Positions 35,189 through 46,855 of a stretch of DNA of 64,000 nucleotides are shown here, in pieces; position 1 is the stretch's first letter, and each line of letters begins with the position of its first letter. The position numbers and the translations under genes were made by a program. The notes beneath the pieces were generated by a model. The model was not told where the DNA came from. It worked only from the letters and a program-made list of their open reading frames with translations, and made no database searches. The stretch spans positions 496,001 to 560,000 of the forward strand of contig JAVLUZ010000323.1 in the NCBI GenBank assembly GCA_036768485.1, in the 5' to 3' direction. The stretch is from Mermis nigrescens. Its lineage: Eukaryota; Nematoda; Enoplea; Mermithida; Mermithidae.

Positions 35189-35771
35189 CTAAAATCAATG
35201 CTTTGTAGCCGAAAAATCGCGAAAAATTGTCTGAAAAAGAATCAAAATAGTCGAAATATCTGTCAAATTTGTCGCAGTGACCAGATATGCATTTTGGTGG
35301 TTTGGGTCGACATCCTTCTAGAATACAAAAATATGAGAAACGAAGGCGACACAGAGGCCAAAAATCGATGAAAATCAAAATTTGTCTACGAAAATTATTA
35401 AAAAGGATCAGGAAATGTGGATTGACATCGTTTTTATGCTATTTTCACAGACCAGTTCTAAGGTCCTTTGGCTTAAAAATGAATCTGGTTGCCGCCCCCT
35501 CCCATTCGACCGGCCATGCTTTGCATCACGTGGGGACCATCCTAGATTTCCAGCACCTAGAATATTCATGGAAAGTTTGTGGTAGAAAGATCTAACTAGA
35601 AAACAAAAAGAGCTCATTATTTTTCAATTTATAATGGAATATAGTAATTTAACGAACGACTAATTGTTTAGTGCAGTGCGGAAAATAATTAACTGTACCG
35701 CAAAAACAATTGAATGACGAATAATTCGGCTAATAATCTAAATCATACTATCAGTTGTATAGTAAAGATTA

Positions 35772-35888
35772 TCATGACTCATCTGAACTATCAAACTCGA
35801 AAAACCGATCTCTGTCCGGAGTATCGGGAGGTGTTTCCGTTGTCTTCGCGTCAATTACTGGCTCGTCAAACAATGGTAGATGAAGCTT
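35772..35888 (-). CDS. Candidate terminal exon of an unknown gene (copy B)
   Basis: Counterpart of 17392-17508. The acceptor reads TTATTTGCGCAG and the frame has the same length of 39 codons with the stop in the same place. The product contains LFDEPVIDAKTTETPPDTPD, then RDRFFEFDS. Substitutions relative to A change a few residues but not the frame. No upstream exon or gene identity could be established. Confidence 0.4.
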   Translation of the reverse strand, partial: KLHLPLFDEPVIDAKTTETPPDTPDRDRFFEFDSSDES

Positions 35889-35889
35889 C

Positions 35890-38800
35890 TGCGCAAATAA
35901 ATCGATCGGAAATAATAAATAGAATAATATAATAAAAAATAATAAATATTCGCAAGTTATGTAGATCAATAAAAATTAACGACTGGCTGCGTAAAAATTA
36001 AGTTAGATCGGATCAGAGATTTTTGCCGACATCGTGCCGCTCGAAAGGCCAAAATTTAAAAATTTTCTGTTAAAGACGACTGGAAGAATCGACAGCCTAC
36101 CAAAAACTTCGTTCACTTTTCTATACGAGTTGTAAGATATTACTATTTTAGCAGAAGTCTTCAAACATTTTTTACGTTAAAACACGCACCATGTGAGTTT
36201 AGGAGAAAATCCCTGGCTCTGGAAGAAATCTTTCCGATTTTATGAAATTTCACTAAACCAGCAAACGAACATTGGACAACAGCCTTGTAAAGTTCTACTT
36301 ATTAATTTTATGTATACGCTACAATATACTTAATTTTTGAAACATTATGTATAAATATGCGCATAAGACAAGTCAATCGCCGTAAAATTTGGAAGTATCA
36401 ATTTTTCCCCTAGATTTTTTCGGCTTTTTTCGAGCAAAAGAAAGAGGTCAAAAAGCATTTAATTCCATGATTAAAAACACTTTCAAAGGCAATCAAACCT
36501 ACTTGAAAAAGATTTTCGACTTACGCCCTGAATTTCAATGCTGTGCATGTTTGCCATGAGGTAAAAAGTCCCAGCTATATTAGACAGATGTCCAATAAAT
36601 AAATTTTGAAAATTCATCTGGATTTTTTGCTTTATTCGCAAGTTTATGGTGCCAGCAAATTTTTTGATTGCACAATGCGAAGGTCAAAGTAGGGGCACCT
36701 GTCCAAAGTCTTATTTTTGGCCTCTTGACGTTTGCAAGTTTCCAAACGATTACAATAATGACCTTGAGCAATACTCATATTCCATTTATATATCAGAATC
36801 TCGTAACATGCATAGATTTTTACTAAAAGACGGGGTTTACAACTTCTATAAAAATCAAAAGTTATAGTTTCTGAAGTTGAACGCTGAGGAGGCGCCAACT
36901 GAAGCTTACAAGGGCTAATAAGCTAAATATTTTCTTAGTAAGAATAAGAAAATGCCCGGTAGCACGCGGGTCAGGCAAAGTTTCTTTTAAAGGAGCGATA
37001 ATTCAATAAAGTCACTTAGGGAAGACAAAAATTAAATTTCCTTGTCAAATTTTATTATTCACTAACAATTAGAATTGACAAAAACTTTTTTGACAGGATG
37101 CGATAACAATGGGATAAGCTCAACTTTTGCGATAAGGAAAGTTAATAATAGGACTGATATTTATGCGAAAATTTTCAGAAAAAACTCTCATTCTGCTTTA
37201 GTATCTCGCTAAAAATGTTTTATAATCGATTTTGTTTCTAAATTTACAAAAATTTATAAATTTCTCGCTGATTTTGTGCCTCGTTGAGTGGACAAAATGA
37301 TTTGTCTCATTACGACAACCCCTGTGAACTCGTACTAATAATACAAAGTCAGTGATTTTAATTCTTTAACGTTTTAGAATTCATCAAGCTTAACTTGGAC
37401 CACGCTTATCTGGACTGAAGAAATTCAGATAATAAATAATAAAAACGCGTGCTACTGATATGATCGTTCCGCAGAAAAAAATTAATTTTACAAAAAGGTA
37501 ACGCAAAATTACAAGGGGTCAGAAACAAACGATAAAAAATCAGATTTTTATACAAAAGTTCGTGATATAATCTGCAAAATGCAAATGGGAGTAATTTTTA
37601 CGATATTTTATGGGGTTTTTTTGGCTTAAAGCGCTATTTACACGTTAAAAAGTAACACTATTCAAAATTTTTACTTTACATTTAGAATGCATAGAAACTT
37701 CTTTCGAAAGCATAGGCTAAATGAGACTTTATAGCTTGATTATGCCCAAATATTGGCCGTTTGGGATAAAGATCTAAAAGAGAATATATTTAGGCAGATG
37801 AGCAATTACCGAAAACGTCCAAATTATTATATTTTCCCGAGTTTTGCATTAGGCATTAATGAATTCTGCAGTGTCCGCAGCATTTCGCTCGGGTTCACTT
37901 GTCAGTCACACATGGGCGTGGGGGTCTGGGGGGTCTCCGCACCATAGAAGCACAGCATGGTCAATCTGAGGGGCAGCCGGTCTGTGGGCAAAAAATTTGA
38001 ACTTTTTAAGCCAAAATGAGCTCAAAAACTTGTATAAACACTAAATTAGCGTTATAACTACGTTGTTACACAGTTTCCAGTCAATTTAAAGCACATTTGG
38101 AAAAATTTTCCAAATATCAATCATTTTTTGGCCTTCATTCTGCCTCATTATCCTCATAAGATTTCCCATTTTTCCATTATAAGGGAAAAAGTGGGTAGAT
38201 TGCCCAACTCACCTTTGCAATTGTATCTCGTCTTATAAAATGCACTTTAGATTTCCTCATTACCTATCGGTAGCCCTGAACGTGCATCCCAATGTTTTAT
38301 TATTGCTGTAGCGTAGCATAAAATCAGCAGCGTCGAAATATTTCTGACTTATACCAGAACAAATCGGCATATTTTTTAATAATTTAATTTTACTGTATGT
38401 ATAAAATATCAGTATGCGTTTTTTCGGGTACCGATAGGTACTGAGGAGTACTGGTGCATTTTATAGGGCGAGTGCTGTACATATTTGGTCTGGACCGCCT
38501 GGAATCTGAAAGATCCCCCAAATCGATAGACCCCTGAATCAAAGTTGTAAATTTGTATTACTATTTCTGGGGATTTCGCCCCACTGGACCTTTCTGAATC
38601 CGACTACTGCCCACCTCTGTTGTCAGCCCGATGATCGAAATTTTAATTTCCCGCATATATCACGCATTGATAGTCATTTTAAGGAAATAATTCGACAAGA
38701 GTACTATCAGATAACGTACCTTCAAAGGATTCGGCGGGCTATTCTGTTTGTCGTTATTCATATTTAGCGCATCATTCTTCTAATAAGATCAAAGCAAAAG

Positions 38801-39394
38801 TTAAAAACTTGCAAAACAGGCTGCAGAAATTCAAATAAGAGTCATTCTGCTGGTTTATCCAAATTTTTTTCAAATTTTACTCTATGACACATGTTTTTTC
38901 GTTCAATTAGTTTTCCATTCAGCTAGTTTTTCTGCTTTTTCTAGCTTGTTTTTTTCTGATTCTCTCCCTAGATAATTCATTGGTTCGCTAAGTGATAAAG
39001 GCAAGGGATTAGGGTTCTTGATCAGATGAACACAGCTGTTCGAATCTACAATCTGCAAGGTCAGTTGGTATAAGAGAGCCACCACTGAGATTTTTAAACT
39101 AAAATGGCTCAATATAGATGTGATCGTCAAAAGACTTTATAAACAAGAATTTTTTTAATTGTTCATCAGTTTTTAGTTTTAACTTTGCCTTATTTTGCCC
39201 GAAAAAATCTTGCCTTGGAAAAAAGGCTTGATATTTTGAATTTTCCAGAGTCATATAGAGTAGGAGGTCTGGGGTCAGTTAAATTTCACATGCCAGATGA
39301 AAAGCATTATTGAGCTTAAATAACCCTAGAAATAAATTACTCAAAAAAGTAGCGTAAAAGCTACCTCAACGGAAACGGAAACGAAAGCGATGGG
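35890..39394. other. Non-coding stretch of copy B
   Basis: Counterpart of 17510-20955. It holds an inverted M2 copy (about 37945-38200) and an M4 fragment (about 38480-38620). I see no gene. Confidence 0.5.
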
Positions 39395-40890
39395 TAATAG
39401 CCGGAAAGGGAAACAGAATTGAATATTATTGTGCGCACGATTCCATCGGTGGCATCCCCGCCCCGGTAGTCCAAAGTACCAAAAATGTGTTCCCCGGTAG
39501 CGTCCATCAGGTAGAACACCCCCAACCCCCTTTCCGGTAAAATTTCTTCCACTGGAGGGGGTGTTCACCTGATATCCGAAAAAAATTTCTCTAACTGAAA
39601 GGGAGTTTAGGGGCTTGGAAACGGGGTACCCCATTATTCATCTGTGAAGCTGACCCCGGTTCCATCAAGGGTCTCTCCGCCCTGGGAGTAGTCCAAAGTG
39701 CCGGAACCGGAGTTCAGCAAGTAGGGCTCATCAGGGCCAACAACCTCAACCTCCGTTTCCGGCAAAGTTTCTCCCACTGAAGGAGGTTTAGGGGCTCGGA
39801 AACGGGGTACCTCATCATCCATATGTGAAGCTTGCCCCGGTTCCGTCGGGCGTTTCTTGCGTTTGGGGTAGTCCACAGTGCCGGAAACGGTCTTAGGGTT
39901 GCTCACCCTGATGGTAAATACTTGCGAAACCCATGTTCCGGCACATTGGACTACCCCCAGGGCAGGAAAACCCCTGACGGAATAGGGGTCATTTTCACGT
40001 ATGAATAATGAGGTACCTCGTTTCCGAACTCTAAACACCCCTTCAGTGGGAAAGAGTTTGCCGGAAACGGAGTTAGAGGTGTTCACCCTGATGTACCCTA
40101 CTTAGGAAATCCTTTTCTGGTACTTTTGGACTGCCCCTCGGGCGAAGAAAGCCCCGACGGAACCGGGGTCAGCTTTACATATGAATAATGAGATACCCCG
40201 TTTCCGAGACCCTAAAAACCTCTTCAGTGGAAGACATTTTGACGGAAACAGGGTTAATGGTGTTAACCCTGATAGGCCCTACTTGGAGAACCACGATTCT
40301 GGCACTTTATACTACTCAATGACGGAGAGACCCCCGACGGAACCGGGGTCAGCTTCACCTAAGAATAATGGGGTACCCCGTTTCCGAGCCCCTAAACCCC
40401 CTTCAGTGGGAGAAATTTTGCCGGCAACTGGGTTGAGGATGTTGACCCTGATGAGCCCTACTTGGGAAACCCCGGTTCTGGCACTTTCGACTTCCCCCAG
40501 TTGAAGAAACCCCCGACGGAACCGGGGTCGAGCTTACACATGAATGATGGGATCCTCGTTTCCGAGCCCCCAAACCCCCTTCGGTGGGAGAAATTTTGCT
40601 GGAAAGGGATTCGGGTGTTCACCCTAATAATCCCTTTATAACGGGAAATGCGGTTCCGGGGTTCCGGCATTTTGACTTACCCGAGGGTGGAGGAACCCTC
40701 GACGGAACCGGGGTCAAGCTCACATACAAATAATGGGTACCCACTTTTCTAGTCCCTAAACCCCTTCAGTGAGGGAAATTTTGGCCGGAAACGGGGCTGA
40801 GGGTGTTTAGCCTGATAGGCCCTACTCGAAAAACCCCGTTCCCGGCCCTTTGGACTAACCTCAGGACGGAGATAACCCCGACGGAACCGT
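39395..40890. repeat. GC-rich satellite, about 178-bp unit, head-to-head (copy B)
   Basis: The same family as 21330-22892, here without a gap. Forward units run from about 39395 to 39930 and reversed units from about 39940 to 40890. The switch point is near 39900-39940, equivalent to about 21960-21990 in A. Copy C lacks the array and joins the two flanks near 61440-61560, so it is an insertion or local amplification older than the A/B split. Minus-strand frames in the forward half (150 codons at 39634-40086) and plus-strand frames in the reversed half (107 codons at 40181-40504) encode the same repeat peptide (PRFRAPKPPSVGE). Confidence 0.9.
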
Positions 40891-42807
40891 GTGCACAACA
40901 ATATAGGTTTCTGTTGCCGGATTTTACCCGCAGCACCTAGCTGGTCTGAGGGAGTAGCAGCTGTGAAAGCTTCAGCCAAAATGACCTCAAAAACTGGTGG
41001 TAAATGCTTAATAAACAGAGCAAAACAATGTAAGTCCGCAGTATATGATCATTTTCGAGCACTTTTTGAAGCATTTTTGTTTTTCATCAATTTATGGTCA
41101 TTTCGTCCTCCCTCCCAAAAAATTTTATCCTTTTCCAGTCTGAAAGATCTAGCCCCTAAAACCCCATGCGCATGTCTCATTAAGAGCCTCATGAAAACAT
41201 ATGCCTCTTGCCTTGCCATATTAAAACTGTGCAAACTATAATAGGCTAAAAATGGTTTGCATACACTTAACGGCATTCCTGATGAGAGGGCGACATAGAA
41301 ACAAAGGTAAGCTATGATAACGAGCTTCAGCATCGTACGAAATCTGAATTATTCCAGTATTTGACTCTAAAACAAAAGTTTTATCACACTTATGTCTATA
41401 CAGCATGGTCGTTTTGTCAATTAATTGAGCTTGATTCTTCCATGATATAAGAATTGAAGTAAGGAAAAATCGCGAGTAAAATAAAGACTAGGCTGATTTT
41501 TTTGTACGTATGATATTTGACACGAATTTATAAAAGAAATGTTTAAAAGCAAGATTCTTTCATTTCCTACTCATCTCGTACGAAAAAACGGTTCGGCATC
41601 ACGAGGAAGGCGCTAAAATTATCCAAAATTATATAAACCACGCTTGATCATAGGCTGTAAATCGCCTGAGCCTCGTTTCCAGTTAAAGCAGATTGATGGG
41701 AAACGGTGAAAAATGGTGGTTTTTGCTCTCCAATCATCAATTGCGGGCGCTTTCTTGACCTTCAAAAATTTTTGGAACCCTGCCCGCGTATGATGGTAAC
41801 CCACCCACAACGTGGCATAATCGGGATAAGAAAGTTGATTGAGTTAAGAATCACATTAGAAAGACTGACCACCTTATACCTGTGATTGAATCAAGAGACA
41901 TCAATTACAATGAAATGAAGATTTGATGCTTAGATTCGTGAATATGTTTGGTTAGATATGTTATCTACTGAAAGTGAACATTCCGGTTGTTGATTCGGTG
42001 TTCAATATTCAAGAATGGATGCTTGGGTCAATTTTTCGAGTTTTCCGAGTTGCCCTTGCTGACAATGGAAAAAAGTAAATGATCTGTGCTTATCCGCCTC
42101 ACGCATATCCATGATATCCTATAAACTAGTTCTACGTCCATCGAAAATATTACATAAAAACTTAGTTCCAATGGCTTTTTAAGCTGAAAAATCTATGATC
42201 GTACTACATATAGATGTCTCGAATAATCTTAAGGAATAAAGAAGCGCGTGAAAGGTATAACATTGAAGGGGTCTCTAATTCGTTGATAAATGCTAATGGC
42301 TCATATACATAACTCATGCAGCGGCTAATACCAAGAGCTAGCCATCAATAAAAGCATTAATGTAACAAAGGTATACGTGATATATGTAAAATACGCGAGA
42401 TATGTAAGAAAAGCGGGTCTATCAACCCTGAAACTAGTTACTTTAATAAACGAGAGCATTTTAATCACAAAGATTATCACAATAATCAGCTTTGGGGGAA
42501 ATGCGATCGTTACAAAGGCTTAACACGGTTAGCACGTTAATGCGCAGAACATTATTACCGATGTGCATAAATTTTCGGTTAGAAGCATCAAAATTGCCTA
42601 TATGAAAGAGCTTACGAGCAGCTAACTTAGATAAAAAGTGCAAGCGAGGTATGTTAGTTATCGTCAAATCGTGCCTTGCCTGATCCACGTGACTATTTGA
42701 ACAGCAGGAAGCCAAATGTGCATTCTTATATGTGCTGGGGGTGCCTTTGAAAGAGCGCAGTGATTATTTATAGCTGCGAAATGGGCTCTCGCGATTTTTC
42801 CATTATA
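40891..42807. other. Non-coding flank shared with copy C
   Basis: Matches about 61550-63085 at lower identity (for example CTAGCTGGTCTGAGGGAGTA against TTAGCTGGTCTAAGGGGAGG). No gene is recognised on either strand. Confidence 0.5.
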
Positions 42808-42841
42808 GAAAGAAAGAAAGAAAGAAGAAAGAAAGAAAGAT
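42808..42841. repeat. (GAAA)n tail of the retrotransposon
   Basis: Eight GAAA-type units with one irregular GAA. They lie exactly between the host flank shared with copy C and the 3' UTR, as expected for the simple-repeat 3' end of CR1-like elements. Confidence 0.85.
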
Positions 42842-43068
42842 TTATTCGGTCTACAAAATACACGTACAAATTTAAAATATACGTACACATTACAATACAA
42901 ATAATAAGGAAAAAGACAAATGTCATATAAATGCATAATTGAAATTCATGTACATATTGCAAACACACGTATTTAATTGTAAAAAAAACGAATAAAGTGA
43001 TTAAAGAAAGTAGTGTAATGTAAATGTAAGACACGCGGGTACGTACAGGCAATGAATTATAACTGCGC

Positions 43069-45891
43069 TTAGATACGCCCCTTGAGAAAAATGGATAAAT
43101 CAAATTGTTTCAATTTCATCGTAAAAATGTTCGAATTAGCTGAGCAGATGATATCATCAGGCAAATAATTCCAGACAGAAATCACACGATTGCAAAATTC
43201 AAATTTTCTAACATTTTTGTTTACACGGTTAACGTAAAGTTTGCAAGAATTTACAGCACGATTTGAGTTTACATTAAATGTGAAGAAGTCTTCAACAGGT
43301 AACAAATTATCCTTGATTATAGAGCGTGTCATTGATAAATCACTTTGCATTCTACGTAATTCGAGTCTCTCCAAGCCCAATTCCTTTAATCGGGCATCGT
43401 AGGAGATAGTTTTATCAGAAAAAATTCGTTTGGTAAATTTTCTTTGGACATTTTCAACATTATTTATGTCACATAACAGATAAGGATTCCAAACAGACGA
43501 ACCATATTCCAAAATTGGTCGGACATAGGTTGTAAAGGCTTTTACTAACAAAGTTTTATCTCTTGAAACAAAACTCCGTAAAATCAAGTTTGCAATTCTC
43601 ATGCCTTTTTTTACAATGTTTGTACAATGAGTTCTAGAAGATAAATCTTTACTTATTAAGACACCAAGATCCTTCACCTCCGATATATCATGTGGGATTT
43701 CAAAATTATCTATACCGTAAGAGTGCTTGGGATTAGATTTTCCTAAATGCAAAACAAAACATTTGCTGAGTGAGATCTTAAGCTGCCAGATATCAGCCCA
43801 CCTCTTAATATGCATTAGATCATTTTGCAAGTCCAAAAAATTGGAAGCTGAATTAGATATTTTAACATCATCAGCAAATAGCGAAATTGAGCTGGTACTT
43901 TGAAAATCACATAAATCATTTATGAATAACAAAAAAAGGGTAGGGCCTAAAACGCTACCCTGTGGCACCCCACTGGAAACAGGGAGCGGAAGAGACAATG
44001 AATCTCCAACTTTAACCCTTTGGGATCTATTACTCAAAAAGCATTTTAACCAATTTAGGCAAAAACCACTTATGCCATAGGCAGCTAATTTTATAAGCAG
44101 TTTTTCATGCGAAACTGTATCAAAAGCTTTACAAAAATCGATATAAACAATATCGATTGGGCAATTTTCATCAAGATTTTTGGACCACTGATTTTTGCAC
44201 TTTAAAAGTTGCAGTGTACAAGATTTATTTTTTCTAAATCCAAACTGATTTTCAGAAAGCAAATTATTTTCATTTAAATGGGTAGTTAGGCTAATATTAA
44301 TTATCGATTCCATGACCTTACACAGAACACAACAAAGGGACACGGGCCGATAGTTTTCTATGGATGATAAGTCACCTTTCTTAGGTATAGGCACAACAAT
44401 AGCTTCCCTCCACAGGTCGGGGATGCACCCTGTCCTGTAAGAAACTTCAAAAATTGACATCAAAGGTCTAACAAGGACTAATTTTAGCTTTTTCACAAAA
44501 TATGCACACAGGCCATCAGGGCCAAGTGACAATGAAGGTTTTAGTCGATTTAGAGCATCCAAAATTGTAAATAAGTCAAATTTGCAAGAAACACTATGAT
44601 TACGGTTAATTTTATCAGGAAATACAGGTAAAACATTATTGTCATTTACAAAATTGTTGGCAAAATTTGTATTAAAAGCATTTGCTTTGTCTAAATCATC
44701 CACAATAGTGATGCCGTTGCTTTTCAACAATGGAATTTTCTTTTTATTATTTAATCGATCATTTACAAAAGAGAAAAAGTTTTTTAAATTATTCGACTTT
44801 AGTAACTTTCCTTCCTCATTTGCAAGATGTTCATTCATCAAAGTTTTTATATTTTTGGTCAATTTCTTACATTTCTCTAACGTTTTAGCATCCCTATTAA
44901 TTTTGTATTTTTTCCAAAGTTTACGCTTTGTAGCCTGCATTTTTCGTACAGAATTTGGCAGAAGATTTCTGCGCATTTTCTTTTTCAGTGGAACGAATTC
45001 GGAAATAGCTGTGTTGAGAATGGACAAAAAAGCCTCGTAGAAATCATTAACACTTACACAAGACGAAAAAATTTTTTCCCATTCAACAGATGCCAAGAAA
45101 GCTTCAATTGCTTGATAATTTGCCTTTTTGAAATCAAGCGTTATTAGATTTTCATCCTCATTGCTATTAAATGGCAAATTAAACGAAATTATTTCATGAT
45201 CACTACTAGCAAAAGGTTCGTTAACAGAAACATTAAAAAGGAGTTCACGAGATGTACTCAAAATAAGATCTAAAATATTTAGATTTCGGTTTGGTTCGTT
45301 TGTCATTAAATTGAGACCTAGGTTTACAAAACATTCATAAAATATTTGTGTAACTGGGTTCCTGTATGCAGAATGAGAGGCAAAGTTTAGGTCAGGTAGG
45401 TTAAAATCGCCTAGTATTATGCATTTTTTCGTGTTTTCAATGTACTTTTCAAGAAAAAGACACAATTTTTGAGCATATTGAATATCATATTTTGGTGGCC
45501 TATAGCAAAGTATAAACCGCACATATTCATCATTGGAGTGAAGTTCACAAATAAGAGTTTCAGGGCAATCAAATGGTTCCTTAAGAGTAATATTACAAAT
45601 TTTCAGTGCATTTTTATACAATATAGCTACCCCACCACCTCTATAATCCAGCCTGTCACATCTATAAATGGAATAAACAGAAGAAGTACAAAGAAGACCA
45701 TCAGAAATTGTATCATTTAACCAAGATTCTGTTACAAAAATGATATCGTAGGTTTCAGAAATGAGTAAAGCATGAAGTTCAGGTAATTTGTTCACTAGAC
45801 TTCTAGCATTAAATAAGGCACAATTCAGTACATTTTTATCATTTTCATCATTTTTTGAAGTCAAATCGGGTTTAACAGGGGCGTTAACTCC
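43069..45891 (-). CDS. Retrotransposon ORF2: APE endonuclease plus reverse transcriptase
   Basis: ORF2 nicks target DNA and copies the element RNA into it by target-primed reverse transcription. Numbering is from the TTG at 45864. The endonuclease shows FNARSL (18-23), TESWL (45-49), YRGGGVAI (74-81), LGDFNLP (151-157) and the catalytic SDHEII (221-226). The reverse transcriptase shows IPKKGD with NYRPVSL (493-510), FGFRKNKSC (541-549), YIDFCKAFDTV (574-584), GVPQGSVLGP (632-641) and the catalytic FADD (663-666). The C-terminus has the WNYLPDDI pattern common in CR1/L2 proteins. The frame is uninterrupted over 931 residues. There is no Met codon before about residue 187. Upstream the frame runs straight back to the TAG that ends ORF1, so the true start is unknown: stop readthrough, non-AUG initiation or a mutated fusion are all possible. 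Confidence 0.95.
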   Translation of the reverse strand, partial: GVNAPVKPDLTSKNDENDKNVLNCALFNARSLVNKLPELHALLISETYDIIFVTESWLNDTISDGLLCTSSVYSIYRCDRLDYRGGGVAILYKNALKICNITLKEPFDCPETLICELHSNDEYVRFILCYRPPKYDIQYAQKLCLFLEKYIENTKKCIILGDFNLPDLNFASHSAYRNPVTQIFYECFVNLGLNLMTNEPNRNLNILDLILSTSRELLFNVSVNEPFASSDHEIISFNLPFNSNEDENLITLDFKKANYQAIEAFLASVEWEKIFSSCVSVNDFYEAFLSILNTAISEFVPLKKKMRRNLLPNSVRKMQATKRKLWKKYKINRDAKTLEKCKKLTKNIKTLMNEHLANEEGKLLKSNNLKNFFSFVNDRLNNKKKIPLLKSNGITIVDDLDKANAFNTNFANNFVNDNNVLPVFPDKINRNHSVSCKFDLFTILDALNRLKPSLSLGPDGLCAYFVKKLKLVLVRPLMSIFEVSYRTGCIPDLWREAIVVPIPKKGDLSSIENYRPVSLCCVLCKVMESIINISLTTHLNENNLLSENQFGFRKNKSCTLQLLKCKNQWSKNLDENCPIDIVYIDFCKAFDTVSHEKLLIKLAAYGISGFCLNWLKCFLSNRSQRVKVGDSLSLPLPVSSGVPQGSVLGPTLFLLFINDLCDFQSTSSISLFADDVKISNSASNFLDLQNDLMHIKRWADIWQLKISLSKCFVLHLGKSNPKHSYGIDNFEIPHDISEVKDLGVLISKDLSSRTHCTNIVKKGMRIANLILRSFVSRDKTLLVKAFTTYVRPILEYGSSVWNPYLLCDINNVENVQRKFTKRIFSDKTISYDARLKELGLERLELRRMQSDLSMTRSIIKDNLLPVEDFFTFNVNSNRAVNSCKLYVNRVNKNVRKFEFCNRVISVWNYLPDDIICSANSNIFTMKLKQFDLSIFLKGRI

Positions 45892-45894
45892 CTA
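45868..45894 (-). promoter_or_regulatory. In-frame TAG between ORF1 and ORF2, with a potential hairpin
   Basis: ORF1 ends CGC-CCT-TAG and the same frame continues GGA-GTT-AAC-GCC into ORF2 with no further stop. From the last G of the stop codon, GGG and TTAAC can pair with GTTAA and CCC around a six-base loop (GCCCCT), with a small bulge. A stop followed by structured RNA recalls translational readthrough sites, but a stem that overlaps the stop itself is not the usual arrangement. The role is inferred. Confidence 0.4.
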
Positions 45895-46766
45895 AGGGCG
45901 AGGCATGCGCACTTTATATTGTTTCAATTCATACGAGTTACGGTCAATAAACCAATTTTCCTCGCCCGCGTCCCGTTTTTCCTTCAAATCAGCATTCAAT
46001 CGACGGAGAGCCTCGCGTTGTTGCCAGGTGCGATCCGGCCGGGCGTAGATTTTGGATTTACGCCCCTTATCCGCGTATTTGGTGGCCAACTGAATCAACT
46101 CGGCCCTGGAGGACTCCGAGTCGCACTTGACCTTGATGATGCGGGGCAAGGTGGTGCCATCCTTGTACGATTTGACCTCCGGGCCGGAGCGCCGAATGCC
46201 GACGATTTTTTGGGATCGAACCCGGCGGTGGTGACGTACTGCTTCACGTCGTCCTCCAAGCTGCTGTCGTCGCCAATGGGAACGAAATTCTCCAGGACGA
46301 CGGTGGTTTTCTTGGAATCTGCCTCCAAGGCGTCCTTCACTGCCGAAACGACCACTTTGTTGATGTCGATATCGGCCATCCGTGGCGGCCTCATAGGCGC
46401 GAAGTTAGGTGCCGCGAAATTAGGAGCCGTGAAACGCGGTGCCTGCGATTGGGTGACCTGCTTGGCTAAAGAGTCCAACTGTTCTTTAATAGACGCTTCG
46501 AGAGAGTCAAAGCGATTTTCCAAAGTGGAAACTTTCTGCTCCACTGTCAAAAGTTTCTTACCAACCGGTAAGCACATCGGGCAGAGAAACAGCTGGTCCA
46601 ACAGTGCCAAGACGCTGTATTGGGCGTCGTTCAAACCTACGCAAGCCGTGTGAAACCAACAGTGGCAAAGGTCGCATTGAATCCCCTTGGAATTCGGGTC
46701 GACCGCTTCGTCGCATTTCGGGCATTTGCACACTTTATCCGAAGCCAATTTCACTTTACGACCCAT
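45892..46766 (-). pseudogene. Retrotransposon ORF1: PHD-finger, coiled-coil RNA-binding protein (one frameshift)
   Basis: ORF1 proteins of CR1/L2 elements bind the element RNA and act as chaperones in the ribonucleoprotein. The first ATG is at 46766. Near the N-terminus is a PHD-like zinc finger with ligands in CPKC, CDLC, FHTAC and CPMC. A short coiled coil follows (VEQKVSTLENRFDSLEASIK), then a linker rich in Ala, Pro and Phe. After GFDPKK, at six As (46206-46211 on the minus strand), the frame must shift to continue as RRSGPEVKSY, PRIIKVKCDSESSRAELIQL and YARPDRTWQQREALRRLNAD, the conserved C-terminal domain, ending MPRP-TAG. Total is about 290 residues. One base is missing from the A run, by mutation or homopolymer error; a programmed shift is possible but less likely. 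It shares its final frame with ORF2. Confidence 0.88.
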
Positions 46767-46855
46767 TGGAAGACGCGGGTAGCGAATTAATCCTTGATGT
46801 TTCACACAAAGTATTTTAAATCTAAGAGAATTAGGATGAGCGCAAAGTACGAAGA

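Larger units (their letters stand above)
42808..46855 (-). mobile_element. CR1/L2-type non-LTR retrotransposon
   Basis: A nearly full-length element on the minus strand: a short 5' leader (about 46767-46855), ORF1 (46766-45892), ORF2 (45891-43069), a 3' UTR of about 230 bp and a short (GAAA)n tract, which on the element's strand is a TTTC tail. Copy C has the uninterrupted flanks near 63085-63130, which places the insertion and both ends to within about 20 bp. The PHD-type ORF1, APE-type endonuclease, reverse transcriptase and microsatellite tail without poly(A) fit the CR1/L2 group. No clear target duplication is seen. ORF1 carries one frameshift, so this copy is probably not autonomous. Confidence 0.93.

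Noticed and set aside
41049..41333. 94-codon minus-strand frame that begins like a signal peptide
   Set aside because: The counterpart in copy C does not keep the frame, and no homologous family is recognisable.
45919..46653. 244-codon plus-strand frame opposite ORF1
   Set aside because: It is the complement of retrotransposon ORF1, whose minus-strand reading has clear PHD and C-terminal motifs.
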